A stretch of DNA of 64,000 bases from an uncultured Pelagibacteraceae bacterium (GTDB taxonomy: Bacteria; Pseudomonadota; Alphaproteobacteria; Pelagibacterales; Pelagibacteraceae). The notes below the pieces were generated by a model. It saw only the letters and a list, made by a program, of their open reading frames with translations, ran no database searches and was not told the origin of the DNA. Position 1 is the stretch's first letter. The number at the start of each line of letters is the position of its first letter. The stretch is taken from the NCBI GenBank assembly GCA_902597895.1, contig CACJZM010000001.1, positions 77,001 through 141,000 of the forward strand. The letters are read 5' to 3'. Below, piece after piece: positions 32,010-41,120 of the stretch. A program made the position numbers and the translations under genes.

Positions 32010-32777
32010 ATGATAACAGATTATTTTCAAGCATCCTTTTTAGCTGTAGTTCAAGGAATTTCTGAATTTATACCTGTCAGCTCATCTGCCCATCTAATTA
32101 TCTTATCACAGTTTTTTGGCTTTTCTAATCAGTCTATAATATTCGATGTAGGCCTTCACTTAGGTTCTTTAATTGCAATAGTATTTTATTTTAGAAATGA
32201 ACTGCTGAATTTAAGAAATAATAAAGAACTTTTAAAATTAATTATTATAGGATCAACACCGCTAGTAATAATTGGTTATATTCTTTTTTACTCAGGTATG
32301 ATTAATATATTTAGAAATGTTGAAATAATTGCCTGGACAACACTAATTTTTGGTTTGCTTTTGTACTTTGCAGATAAATCTAAAGTCTCAAAAAACTTTA
32401 AATATGATCTAAACACAAAAAATATTTTAATTATAGGTACAATTCAAACCTTGTCTTTAATACCTGGAGTAAGTAGGTCTGGGGTAGTAATTACAATTGG
32501 AAGAATGCTAAATTTTAACAGAGAAGACTCGCTAAAAATTTCATTTTTTCTATCTATACCAGCTCTGCTGGGTGCAAGCGTACTGTCTATAAAAGATATA
32601 ATAAATGAAAGTATTCATATTAATTTTTTGCTAATATTTTCAATTATTCTTTCTTTTCTATTTTCTTACTTAACTATTAAATATTTATTAATTTATGTAC
32701 AAAAATTTACTTTAAAAATTTTTGTTATATATAGAATAATATTATCTTTTATAATTTTTTTGATAATTTTAAATTAA
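32010..32777 (+). CDS. uppP: Undecaprenyl-diphosphatase
   Basis: Inner-membrane enzyme (BacA/UppP) that removes a phosphate from undecaprenyl diphosphate, recycling the lipid carrier for peptidoglycan and surface glycans. The 255-residue protein has about seven to eight hydrophobic spans and both active-site motifs: QGISEFIPVSSSAHLIIL (residues 14-31) and PGVSRSGVVITIGRM near residue 153. A good Shine-Dalgarno sequence (AGGAAGAG) lies about 8 bases before the ATG. The 3' end overlaps the convergent transporter gene by 29 bases. Confidence 0.95.
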   Translation: MITDYFQASFLAVVQGISEFIPVSSSAHLIILSQFFGFSNQSIIFDVGLHLGSLIAIVFYFRNELLNLRNNKELLKLIIIGSTPLVIIGYILFYSGMINIFRNVEIIAWTTLIFGLLLYFADKSKVSKNFKYDLNTKNILIIGTIQTLSLIPGVSRSGVVITIGRMLNFNREDSLKISFFLSIPALLGASVLSIKDIINESIHINFLLIFSIILSFLFSYLTIKYLLIYVQKFTLKIFVIYRIILSFIIFLIILN

Positions 32778-33660
32778 TTTTATTAAATTCTGGGGCTAAT
32801 TGAGAAAACAGAACTCCAATCAAAATGAATAAACATCCTAATATATTATTTATATTAAGATATTGGCTTAGTAAGATCCAGGCTGCAAGTGTCGCAATTA
32901 CACCCTCCAAAGAAAAAATAATAGCAGCAGGAGCAGGTGTAATATTTTTTTGAGCATATATTTGTAGTACAAAAGCAATTCCAGCTGACAATATTCCAGC
33001 ATATAAAATTTGCATTTTCTGAGCTAGAATATTGGAAAAAACAAATTCCTCAAAAACTAATGCTAAAATAATCGAAAAAAGCGAAACTACCAAAGTCTGC
33101 ACTATTCCAATAAAAATTGGTATATCAAATTTATCAATTACTTTTGCAATAAAAATTATATGTAAACTCCAGAACAAAGCTCCGATAATTACTAATAAAT
33201 CACCCAGTCTTACTGTTGCATTATAAAAATCAGTTAATAAATACCCACCTATTACACATAAAATTACAGAAGGCCAAATACTCCAATGAATTCTAACCTT
33301 ATAAAGAAAAAATATTATTACAGGTACCATTGGTACATAAAAAATAGTAAAAAACGCAGCATTAGCAACATCTGTATATAATAATGCAATCTGTTGAAAT
33401 ACAGTACCTCCAAATAGAAAGAGGCCTACCAAAAAAACATTTATTAAGAAAAAATTTTTATCTTTATTTATTTCCTTTTTGATTTTTTTTATTTCAAAGA
33501 TTAAAAAAAAGGGAATAAGTGCTAAAAATCCAACAAAAAATCGAATACCATTAAAAACATACGGTCCAATTAACTCCATTCCAGTATCTTGAGCTATAAA
33601 AGTTGTTCCCCAAATAAAAGTACACACTAGTGCACTTAGTAAAGATATAGATTTTGACAT
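32749..33660 (-). CDS. DMT-superfamily (EamA) transporter
   Basis: A 303-residue integral membrane protein with about ten transmembrane segments arranged as two EamA repeats. The first starts at SLLSALVCTFIWGTTFIAQDTG, and the second ends with EGVIATLAAWILLSQYLNINNILGCLFILIGVLFSQL, the typical EamA closing pattern. Such proteins export or import small metabolites; the substrate cannot be read. It starts three bases after the PDH E2 gene and may be cotranscribed with aceE and aceF. Confidence 0.88.
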   Translation of the reverse strand: MSKSISLLSALVCTFIWGTTFIAQDTGMELIGPYVFNGIRFFVGFLALIPFFLIFEIKKIKKEINKDKNFFLINVFLVGLFLFGGTVFQQIALLYTDVANAAFFTIFYVPMVPVIIFFLYKVRIHWSIWPSVILCVIGGYLLTDFYNATVRLGDLLVIIGALFWSLHIIFIAKVIDKFDIPIFIGIVQTLVVSLFSIILALVFEEFVFSNILAQKMQILYAGILSAGIAFVLQIYAQKNITPAPAAIIFSLEGVIATLAAWILLSQYLNINNILGCLFILIGVLFSQLAPEFNKINLKLSKKL

Positions 33661-33663
33661 AAA

Positions 33664-34575
33664 TTAAAAAGCTAGATTATAAGCAAAATTTTTTCCTAAA
33701 CTTTCTTTTAAGGCATTACAAAATTTTGCCGCTTCAGCTCCATCTATTATTCTATGATCGTATGATAGAGATATAGGTAATACAGTTCTTGCTAAAAATT
33801 TATTATTTATAAATATTTGTTTTTTATACGACCTACCTATTCCTAATATTGCTACTTCTGGAAAATTAATTATTGGAGTAAAGTAAGTGCCTCCAATTCC
33901 TCCTAGACTAGTAATTGTAATTGATCCTCCAAAAAATTCTTTTTTATTTATTTTTAATTTTCTACTTAAATCACTGATCTCTTTAAGTTCTGCTGCAATT
34001 TCTTTTATTTTTTTTTTATCAACATTTCTAACCTTTGGTACCATTAATCCATGTGGTGTATCTACAGCTATACCAATATGAAAATACTTTTTGATTGTTA
34101 TTTTGCCATTATCAATATTATCTATAGACGAATTGAAGGTAGGAAATTTCTTTAAATTATTGGTTAAAGCTTTTGCTATAAAAGCCAAAGGTGTAATTTT
34201 AATTTTTTCTCCTGATATGCTATCAATTAAATTAGATCTAAAATCCTCTAATTCAGTAATATCTATATCATCATGATGAGTAACATGAGGAATAGTATTC
34301 CAAGAATTTGATAAATGAGGTGCTGCGATTTTTTTTACTCGTGGTATTTCTTTTATTTCGATCTCACCAAAATCAGAATGGTCAAATTCTGATTTCAAAT
34401 TTGGTTTGTCTATTTGAGGTTTATTTTTTACTTTTGAATTTATAAAAATTTTAATATCTTTTTCAGTTACTCTTCCATCTCTTTCTGAACCAATAATTTC
34501 ATTTATATTAGCACCAAGTTCTCTAGCAAACTTTCTCACTTTAGGACTTGCTGGAACTTTTTTTGTATCTGACAT
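33664..34575 (-). CDS. aceF: Dihydrolipoamide acetyltransferase (PDH E2), lipoyl-less form
   Basis: E2 of pyruvate dehydrogenase, which moves the acetyl group from lipoyl-lysine to CoA. From MSDTKKVPASPKVRKFAREL (34575) it is 303 residues. It has a peripheral-subunit-binding domain (residues 5-45; GANINEIIGSERDGRVTEKD) and the catalytic trimer domain with SYDHRIIDGAEAAKF, where DHRIIDG is the active-site HxxxDG motif. There is no N-terminal lipoyl domain, which normally occupies 80-300 residues; a lipoyl domain instead sits on the E1 encoded just upstream. The frame extends 12 codons further into aceE, which I do not use. Confidence 0.92.
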   Translation of the reverse strand: MSDTKKVPASPKVRKFARELGANINEIIGSERDGRVTEKDIKIFINSKVKNKPQIDKPNLKSEFDHSDFGEIEIKEIPRVKKIAAPHLSNSWNTIPHVTHHDDIDITELEDFRSNLIDSISGEKIKITPLAFIAKALTNNLKKFPTFNSSIDNIDNGKITIKKYFHIGIAVDTPHGLMVPKVRNVDKKKIKEIAAELKEISDLSRKLKINKKEFFGGSITITSLGGIGGTYFTPIINFPEVAILGIGRSYKKQIFINNKFLARTVLPISLSYDHRIIDGAEAAKFCNALKESLGKNFAYNLAF

Positions 34576-34576
34576 T

Positions 34577-37500
34577 TTATAATTTTGTAGGTATAGGTTT
34601 TTCTGGGTCAATATTATATTTTTTTATTGCCTCTTTAGCATATTTTGATGGCACCAGCTGTTCCTTTGCTAATACACTTAGTGAATAAGCCACTATATGC
34701 TCTTTATCTACCTCAAAGAATTTTCTTAAGTTTTTTCTAGTATCACTTCTTCCATATCCATCAGTTCCTAATGAATAAAAACTTTTTTCTAAATATGGTC
34801 TAATTTGATCAGAATTTAATCTCATATAATCTGATGATGCCAGAATTGGACCATCTTCAGATGAAAGACACTGCTCAAGATAGCTTTTTTTTGGTTTTTC
34901 ATCTGGATTTAATAAATTAAATCTTTCAATTTCTATTGCATCTCTTCTTAATTCACTAAAACTTGTAATACTCCAAACATTGCTATCAATTTTATAGTCT
35001 CTCTCTAAGATTTCTGCTGCCGCAATTACTTCTCGTAAAATAGCACCTGAGCCTAATAATTGAATTTTTGTTTTTTTATTTTTATTATAACTTTTAAATT
35101 TATACATACCTTTTAAAATTCCTTCCTCAATATCTTTACCTTTTGGCATTTCTGGATGAGGATAATTTTCATTCATTGTTGTAATATAATAAAAAATATT
35201 TTCTTGATTTTCATACATTCTTTTCAAACCTTCTCTAAAAATTGTAGCTAATTCATATCCAAATGTAGGATCATAAGAAATACAATTTGGAACTACAGAT
35301 GATAGAACATGACTATGGCCGTCACCATGCTGCAATCCTTCACCTGCTAGAGTTGTTCTTCCTGCAGTTGCTCCAACCAAAAAACCTCTGGTTTGATTAT
35401 CACCTGCAGCCCAAACAAAGTCGCCTGTTCTTTGAAATCCAAACATAGAGTAAAAAATATATATAGGGATCATTGAAATATCATGATTTGTATAAGCTGT
35501 GCCTGCTGCTATCCAAGACGACATTGCTCCAGCTTCATTTATACCTTCCTCTAAAACTTGACCTTTAATATCTTCTCTATATGAACTTAATTGTTCAGAA
35601 TCAACAGGTTCATATTTCTGTCCCTCATGAGCATAAATTCCAATTTTTTGAAAAAAACCTTCCATTCCAAATGTTCTTGCTTCGTCTGGAATAATTGGAA
35701 CTAATCGAGGTGAAACATTTTTATCTCTCATTAAACTGGTTAACATTCTAACTAAAACCATAGTAGTAGACATTTCCTTTTCACCAGTAGACTCTTTCAT
35801 TTTATCAAAAATATCTTTTGGTGGTGTTTTTATCGCTTTAGCAAAAGATGATCTTTCAGGTAAATACCCACCAAGTTTAATTCTACATTCTTTCAAATAT
35901 TTAATTTCTGGAGAATTCTCATCTGGTCTATAATATTGAATGTTTTTTACTTGCTCATCTGTTAAAGGTACATCAAATCTGTCCCTATAATATAATAAAT
36001 CTTCTTCATCTAATTTTTTTTGTTGGTGCGTTGTATTCATACTTTCACCCGACTTTCCCATTCCATAGCCTTTAATGGTTTTTGCTAAAATTACAGTTGG
36101 AGTTCCTTTATTTTCCATAGCTGAGTGATAAGCAGCATAAACTTTGTGTGGATCATGACCCCCTCTATTTAATTTCCAAATATCTCTGTCTGTCATCTGT
36201 GATACTAATTCTAATAATTCAGGATATTTACCAAAAAATTTTTCTCTTACGTAAGACCCTCCTTTAGCTTTAAAAGCTTGATACTCTCCGTCTACAGCCT
36301 CTCCCATTCTTTTTATTAATAAACCTGAATTATCTTTAGCTAATAATTGGTCCCAGTAAGAACCCCAAATTACTTTTAAAACATTCCAGCCAGCACCTCT
36401 AAAAATTCCCTCAAGTTCTTGGATAATTTTTCCATTTCCTCTCACTGGTCCATCTAATCTTTGAAGATTACAATTAATAACAAATATTAGATTATCTAAT
36501 TTTTCTCTAGCAGCTAAGCCAATAGCTCCTAGGGACTCTGGTTCATCAGTTTCTCCATCACCAAGAAAACACCAAATCTTTCTTCCTTCATCTTTCAATA
36601 AACCTCTGTTGATTAAATATTTATTAAATCTAGCCTGATAAATTGACATTATTGGACCAAGTCCCATTGATACAGTTGGGAATTGCCAAAACTTTGGCAT
36701 TAACCATGGATGAGGATAAGATGAAAGTCCTCCTGGCTTAACTTCTTGTCTAAAACGATCCATTTCTTTTTCATTAATTCTACCCTCTAGAAAAGCTCTT
36801 GCATACATGCCTGGGGCGCTGTGACCCTGAAAATAGATTAAATCTCCACCAAATTTATTATTCTTTGCTCTCCAAAAATGGTTCATTCCAACATCATATA
36901 ATGTTGCTGCAGATGCAAATGTACCTATATGTCCGCCAAGCTCAGGATTTTTTTTATTTGCTCTTACAACCATTGCCGCCGCGTTCCATCTAATTAAAGA
37001 TCTAATTTTTCTCTCCAAATTTTGATCCCCAGGAGATTGGGCTTGTTCCTCAGGTTTAATTGTATTTATATAAGGAGTATTTCTTGAAAGAATTAAATCT
37101 GAGCCTTTTTTATATGAATATTCAATTAGTTGTTTAATTAGATATTGAGCTCTTTCCTTTCCATCGTTTTCTAAAACTGATGACAATGATTCTAACCACT
37201 CATTTGTTTCTATAGGATCTATATCACCATCTTTTTTGACTACTCTAATTACTGGATCTTTTTTTACCGGTAGATCAACAGTTTCAATTTTTTTATCAGT
37301 TTTTGTTTCGGTTATTTCTTTTTTATCATTTACTAAATTTGACTCTGCCTCTTTAATGATATTTTCTGTATCAACTGGAAGCTTTTTAATTTCTTCTTTC
37401 TGATTTGAATTTCCTGAAAGTGAAATAAGTACATCACCTTTTGAAACTTTATCTCCAATATTTACACTTACACTTTCAACCGTTCCCTCATCTGTAGAGG

Positions 37501-37642
37501 GCACTTCAACACTTGACTTATCACTTTCTAAAGTAACAATGGAGTCATTTTTTTTTATTTGATCCCCTTTTTTTACTAAAATTTCAATGATCTCTACACT
37601 CTCGAAATCGCCAATATCAGGAACAGTAATTTTGTTGCTCAT
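34577..37642 (-). CDS. aceE: Pyruvate dehydrogenase E1 (homodimeric AceE type) with N-terminal lipoyl domain
   Basis: Thiamine-diphosphate-dependent E1 that decarboxylates pyruvate. The 1021-residue protein opens with a complete lipoyl domain (residues 1-78; lipoyl Lys42 in ESDKSSVEVPS), then a Lys/Glu/Asp-rich linker to about 135. An AceE-type E1 begins near IDPIETNEWLESL (141-153). The ThDP motif GDGETDEPES lies at 361-370, followed by NCNLQRLDGP. E. coli AceE is 887 residues and has no lipoyl domain, so about 130 residues are extra here. It is first in the aceE-aceF-transporter run. Confidence 0.95.
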   Translation of the reverse strand: MSNKITVPDIGDFESVEIIEILVKKGDQIKKNDSIVTLESDKSSVEVPSTDEGTVESVSVNIGDKVSKGDVLISLSGNSNQKEEIKKLPVDTENIIKEAESNLVNDKKEITETKTDKKIETVDLPVKKDPVIRVVKKDGDIDPIETNEWLESLSSVLENDGKERAQYLIKQLIEYSYKKGSDLILSRNTPYINTIKPEEQAQSPGDQNLERKIRSLIRWNAAAMVVRANKKNPELGGHIGTFASAATLYDVGMNHFWRAKNNKFGGDLIYFQGHSAPGMYARAFLEGRINEKEMDRFRQEVKPGGLSSYPHPWLMPKFWQFPTVSMGLGPIMSIYQARFNKYLINRGLLKDEGRKIWCFLGDGETDEPESLGAIGLAAREKLDNLIFVINCNLQRLDGPVRGNGKIIQELEGIFRGAGWNVLKVIWGSYWDQLLAKDNSGLLIKRMGEAVDGEYQAFKAKGGSYVREKFFGKYPELLELVSQMTDRDIWKLNRGGHDPHKVYAAYHSAMENKGTPTVILAKTIKGYGMGKSGESMNTTHQQKKLDEEDLLYYRDRFDVPLTDEQVKNIQYYRPDENSPEIKYLKECRIKLGGYLPERSSFAKAIKTPPKDIFDKMKESTGEKEMSTTMVLVRMLTSLMRDKNVSPRLVPIIPDEARTFGMEGFFQKIGIYAHEGQKYEPVDSEQLSSYREDIKGQVLEEGINEAGAMSSWIAAGTAYTNHDISMIPIYIFYSMFGFQRTGDFVWAAGDNQTRGFLVGATAGRTTLAGEGLQHGDGHSHVLSSVVPNCISYDPTFGYELATIFREGLKRMYENQENIFYYITTMNENYPHPEMPKGKDIEEGILKGMYKFKSYNKNKKTKIQLLGSGAILREVIAAAEILERDYKIDSNVWSITSFSELRRDAIEIERFNLLNPDEKPKKSYLEQCLSSEDGPILASSDYMRLNSDQIRPYLEKSFYSLGTDGYGRSDTRKNLRKFFEVDKEHIVAYSLSVLAKEQLVPSKYAKEAIKKYNIDPEKPIPTKL

Positions 37643-37664
37643 TAAAAGTTAAATTTTTGACACA

Positions 37665-37670
37665 ATTATA
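37665..37670 (-). promoter_or_regulatory. Candidate -10 element for aceE
   Basis: A perfect TATAAT on the minus strand, 23 bases upstream of the aceE start codon. The best -35 partner is only TTTAAG at a 16-base spacing, so the match rests on the -10. Confidence 0.35.
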
Positions 37671-37738
37671 TCCTTTTTTAGTCAATCTTAAATGTGTTAA
37701 TTTTTCTATGTTAATAAAAATCAGGAATTACATAAAAA

Positions 37739-37789
37739 AATTCACAATAAATAATAAAATTCACAATATTGATGGAAAACTGTGGATAC
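37739..37789. other. Cluster of DnaA-box-like words in a gene-free spacer
   Basis: Two direct copies of AATTCACAATA (37739-37749 and 37758-37768, 19-base period) are followed by TGTGGATAC at 37781-37789, whose reverse complement differs from the DnaA box TTATCCACA at one base. The whole spacer 37643-37879 is AT-rich and lies between genes that diverge. This could be a replication-origin element, an operator, or chance. Confidence 0.25.
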
Positions 37790-37879
37790 AAATGTGTTTA
37801 TTGAAAAAAAAGCATAAGATAGTTTAAAAAATTGTTGATTATTGTTTAAAATTATCTTTATTAAACTATATTAGAAAAA

Positions 37880-37956
37880 GGGCTGCTAGCTCAATTGGAT
37901 AGAGCGCAGAGCTACGGACTCTGAGGTTGAGGGTTCAAGTCCTTCGCGGCCCACCA
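37880..37956 (+). tRNA. tRNA-Arg(ACG)
   Basis: A 77-nt cloverleaf. The acceptor GGGCTGC pairs with GCGGCCC, followed by A and an encoded CCA. The anticodon stem CAGAG/CTCTG closes the loop CTACGGA, giving anticodon ACG. The T arm is GAGGG-TTCAAGT-CCTTC. A TATATT at 37867-37872 could be the -10. Confidence 0.96.
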
Positions 37957-37968
37957 AATATATTGAAT

Positions 37969-38052
37969 ATGAAAATATCTTTAGAAAAATCAGTAATATA
38001 CTTTTTCATTATAATAGTTTTTTTATTAATTCTTTTAACTATATTTCTTTAA
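37969..38052 (+). CDS. Possible 27-residue membrane peptide
   Basis: An ATG 13 bases after tRNA-Arg opens a 27-codon frame, basic/acidic at the start (MKISLEKS) and then entirely hydrophobic (VIYFFIIIVFLLILLTIFL), long enough to span a membrane once. Its stop lies one base before the thioesterase ATG, as expected for a cotranscribed small cistron. There is no clear ribosome-binding site and AT-rich DNA easily encodes Phe/Ile/Leu runs, so this is tentative. Confidence 0.3.
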   Translation: MKISLEKSVIYFFIIIVFLLILLTIFL

Positions 38053-38053
38053 A

Positions 38054-38455
38054 ATGAGTGATTTTGAACAAATAAGTACGCATTCTGGATTTATGAAGCA
38101 TAACGGTGGTTTACTTTTCAAAGTAATATCTGAAACAGAAAGTGAATTTAAAACAAAAATTAATGAAAATCATTTAAATAGAGCTGGAATAACACATGGT
38201 GGTTATATAGCTTCTATCATAGATGCAGGTATAGGTACTGGAGTACATAGAGCTAATAAAAATAATATTTTTGTAACAATATCTTTGGATATAAAATTTA
38301 TTGGACCTACAAAAATAGGAGATGAAATTATAGGAAAGGTAAAGATTGAAAAAATTACAAATTCTCTTGTTTTTGCGAGTTGCAAAATTGAGTCAAAAAA
38401 TAAAATTATCGCTGTAGGCTCTGGGGTTTGGAAAAGAACAAATAATAGTTTTTAA
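38054..38455 (+). CDS. PaaI-like hotdog-fold thioesterase
   Basis: A 133-residue hotdog-fold protein. The segment GITHGGYIASIIDAGIGTGV matches the PaaI/YbgC-like acyl-CoA thioesterase signature, in which the HGG loop and following acidic residue form the active site. Conserved VTISLDIKFIGPTKIGDEI follows. It likely hydrolyses short or aromatic acyl-CoAs in the cytoplasm, but substrate is not readable. It sits between tRNA-Arg and the helicase gene with no obvious partner. Confidence 0.86.
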   Translation: MSDFEQISTHSGFMKHNGGLLFKVISETESEFKTKINENHLNRAGITHGGYIASIIDAGIGTGVHRANKNNIFVTISLDIKFIGPTKIGDEIIGKVKIEKITNSLVFASCKIESKNKIIAVGSGVWKRTNNSF

Positions 38456-38642
38456 TTTAATTTCATACTGAGTGTTTGCAAATATTATATATTGAATTAT
38501 CTTAAATTGTGTTACTCTTAGTTAAATAAAAAAATCAAATGAGAACTTTTTCAGATATGATTCGGTCATGTTTTAGACTATTTTTGTTCTTTTAGGGTAA
38601 CAATATATAGTATCAAAAAAAAAAAATATACCAAAGATAGAA

Positions 38643-41120
38643 ATGCCAATAAATAAAATTACCGCCCTGTTAGGACCTACAAATACTGGAAAAACTTTCC
38701 AAGCTATCGAAACAATGCTTTCATTTCAATCTGGAATGATTGGTTTTCCATTAAGGTTATTAGCTCGCGAAGTTTATGACAAAGTAATTAAAAAAATAGA
38801 TAAAAATAAAGTAGCTTTGATAACTGGAGAAGAAAAAATTATTCCTTTAAATGCAAAATATTATTTATGCACAGTTGAGTCTATGCCTGTCGATAAAAAT
38901 TTAGAATTTGTAGCAATTGACGAAATACAAATGTGTACTGATCATGAAAGAGGTCACATATTTACAGATAGATTGTTAAATCTTAGGGGTGAAAAATCTA
39001 CAATGTTTATGGGGTCTAATTCAATTAAAATAATATTAGAAAAACTTGATAGCGAAATTGAATACATAAATAAAAATAGATTATCTAAATTAAGTTTTGT
39101 TGGTCATAAAAAAATTTCAAGAATCGAGAGAAAGACTGCAATTATAGCCTTTTCCTCAGAAGATGTTTATGCAATAGCAGAATTAATAAGAAGACAAAAA
39201 GGTGGTGCAGCAATTGTAATGGGGTCATTAAGTCCAAAAACGAGAAACTCACAAGTACAATTATATCAATCTGGTGATGTTGATTATTTAGTTGCTACTG
39301 ATGCGATAGGTATGGGTATAAATATGGATCTTGATAATGTCTATTTTTCAAATTTAAGAAAATATGATGGAAGAAAGTTAAGGAGATTGAGTTTAGCTGA
39401 GATAGGTCAAATTGCTGGAAGAGCAGGAAGATATTTAAGTGATGGGTCTTTTGGGATCACAGGAGACTGTGAAAAAATTAATGCAGAAGAGATTGAATTG
39501 TTAGAAAATCATAAATTTGATAATATCCATACAATATTTTGGCGAAATACTAATCTTAATTTTAATAACGGAAAATCATTGATAAAATCTTTAGATGAAA
39601 GACCAAATAAATCTTGGTTAAAAAGAATTAATGAATGTGAAGATGAAAAAGTTTTAAAACATATTCTAAAAGATAGTGAAAAATTAAGCTTATTTAATAA
39701 TGAAAATGAACTAAAATTATTATGGGAGTGTTGTCAGATACCAGATTTTTCAAAAAAAACATATGGTAATCATATTGAAATCGTGGGTAAAGTTTTTAAT
39801 TTTTTAAGAGAAAAACCTGGAAAAATTTCCAATAATTATATGAAAGAACAATTGGCATTAGTTGATAAAATGGATGGAAATGTTGATTCTATATCAAATA
39901 GAATTGCAAATGTAAGAACATGGGCTTATGTTTCAAATAAGTCTAATTGGGTTGAAAATCAAGATTATTGGATTGAAAGAACTAAATATATTGAGGATAA
40001 GCTTTCTGATAGACTGCATGAAGAATTAACAAAAAGTTTTATTGATGAAAGGGCAAGTGTCCTAGCAAGAGGATTAAAACAAGATATAACATTTCATACA
40101 AAAATTGAAAATGAAGAAAAGGTTTTAATAAATAATCAGTATATAGGAACTCTAAAGGCTCTAAAGTTAGATTTAGATTTAAAAACTGGAGCACTAGAAA
40201 CGGATATAAAATCTTTAAAAAAAGCAGCAAGACAAAACGTTAGTCCAGAAATTAATAGAAGAATTAATGATATAATTAATAATCAACTAATTGAACTCAA
40301 AGATGATTTCAAAATTTATTGGGGAAAATTTCCAATAGCCAAACTTTTACCAGGAGTGGATTATTTGAATCCAGGAGTCAGTTTAATTATTGATGATATG
40401 ATTGATACTAAAGATCAAAAAAAGCTCTCTGATTTTTTAGAAAAATGGATCCTCGAAAAAATAAATAATGAACTAAAAAATTTAATGGATTTAAAATATT
40501 TAAAACAAAAAAATCCTCAAATAAGAGCACTTGCTTATCATCTTTATGAAAATAATGGTGTTGTAAAAAGGGAAGAAGTTACAGATTTTTTAAAAAAAAT
40601 TAGTCAAGATGATAGAAAAATTTTAAGGGAACTTGGTGTTAAATTTGGAAGATATCATATTTTTTTATTTAAAATGTTCAAACCAAGTATAGTTTCATTT
40701 AGAATATTATTGTGGAAAAATTACAATCAGGTTAATCTTAAATTTAAACCACCAACCTTTGGATTAAATTTTTTGGAAAGTAAAGATATTAAGGATAAAA
40801 ATATTATGCTCTTAAGTGGCTTTGAAAAATTCGACAGATTTTTTGTAAGAATTGATATTTTAGAGAGATTATTTATAAAGCTTTATAATTTTCAGTCTAA
40901 AGAGAGAGAGATTAAATTAATTCCAGAGATGTTAAATTTACTTGGCTGTAGTAAAGAAAATTTTATTAATCTTATAAAATATTTAAACTACAAATCTTTT
41001 GAAAAAGAAAATGATACTTTTATAAAATATGTTCCAAGAAAAATGAAAAAAATTAATAAATTTAAAAATATAAAATCAGATAATCCTTTTGAAGTTTTGA
41101 ATAAAATTAGTTTTAAATAA
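38643..41120 (+). CDS. Suv3-like ATP-dependent RNA helicase
   Basis: An 825-residue superfamily 2 helicase close to the mitochondrial Suv3 group. Motif I GPTNTGKT is at residues 11-18, a DEIQ Walker B at 93-96, MGSLSPKTR at 193-201, ATDAIGMGINMDL at 218-230 and motif VI QIAGRAGR at 256-263. These are followed by a long helical C-terminal region. In mitochondria Suv3 works with RNA-degrading enzymes; alphaproteobacterial relatives are thought to act in RNA turnover. Its stop shares one base with the start of the TerB-like gene, heading the helicase-TerB-fdxA-carD run. Confidence 0.92.
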   Translation: MPINKITALLGPTNTGKTFQAIETMLSFQSGMIGFPLRLLAREVYDKVIKKIDKNKVALITGEEKIIPLNAKYYLCTVESMPVDKNLEFVAIDEIQMCTDHERGHIFTDRLLNLRGEKSTMFMGSNSIKIILEKLDSEIEYINKNRLSKLSFVGHKKISRIERKTAIIAFSSEDVYAIAELIRRQKGGAAIVMGSLSPKTRNSQVQLYQSGDVDYLVATDAIGMGINMDLDNVYFSNLRKYDGRKLRRLSLAEIGQIAGRAGRYLSDGSFGITGDCEKINAEEIELLENHKFDNIHTIFWRNTNLNFNNGKSLIKSLDERPNKSWLKRINECEDEKVLKHILKDSEKLSLFNNENELKLLWECCQIPDFSKKTYGNHIEIVGKVFNFLREKPGKISNNYMKEQLALVDKMDGNVDSISNRIANVRTWAYVSNKSNWVENQDYWIERTKYIEDKLSDRLHEELTKSFIDERASVLARGLKQDITFHTKIENEEKVLINNQYIGTLKALKLDLDLKTGALETDIKSLKKAARQNVSPEINRRINDIINNQLIELKDDFKIYWGKFPIAKLLPGVDYLNPGVSLIIDDMIDTKDQKKLSDFLEKWILEKINNELKNLMDLKYLKQKNPQIRALAYHLYENNGVVKREEVTDFLKKISQDDRKILRELGVKFGRYHIFLFKMFKPSIVSFRILLWKNYNQVNLKFKPPTFGLNFLESKDIKDKNIMLLSGFEKFDRFFVRIDILERLFIKLYNFQSKEREIKLIPEMLNLLGCSKENFINLIKYLNYKSFEKENDTFIKYVPRKMKKINKFKNIKSDNPFEVLNKISFK

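Noticed and set aside
34576..34611. Longer E2 start (MTQKNLYLQNYK)
   Set aside because: It lies within the end of aceE and does not restore any lipoyl domain; MSDTKK directly after the aceE stop is preferred.
38539..38595. 18-residue frame (MRTFSDMIRSCFRLFLFF) before the helicase gene
   Set aside because: No ribosome-binding site, very short, no supporting structure; could be an upstream leader peptide but nothing in the sequence decides it.
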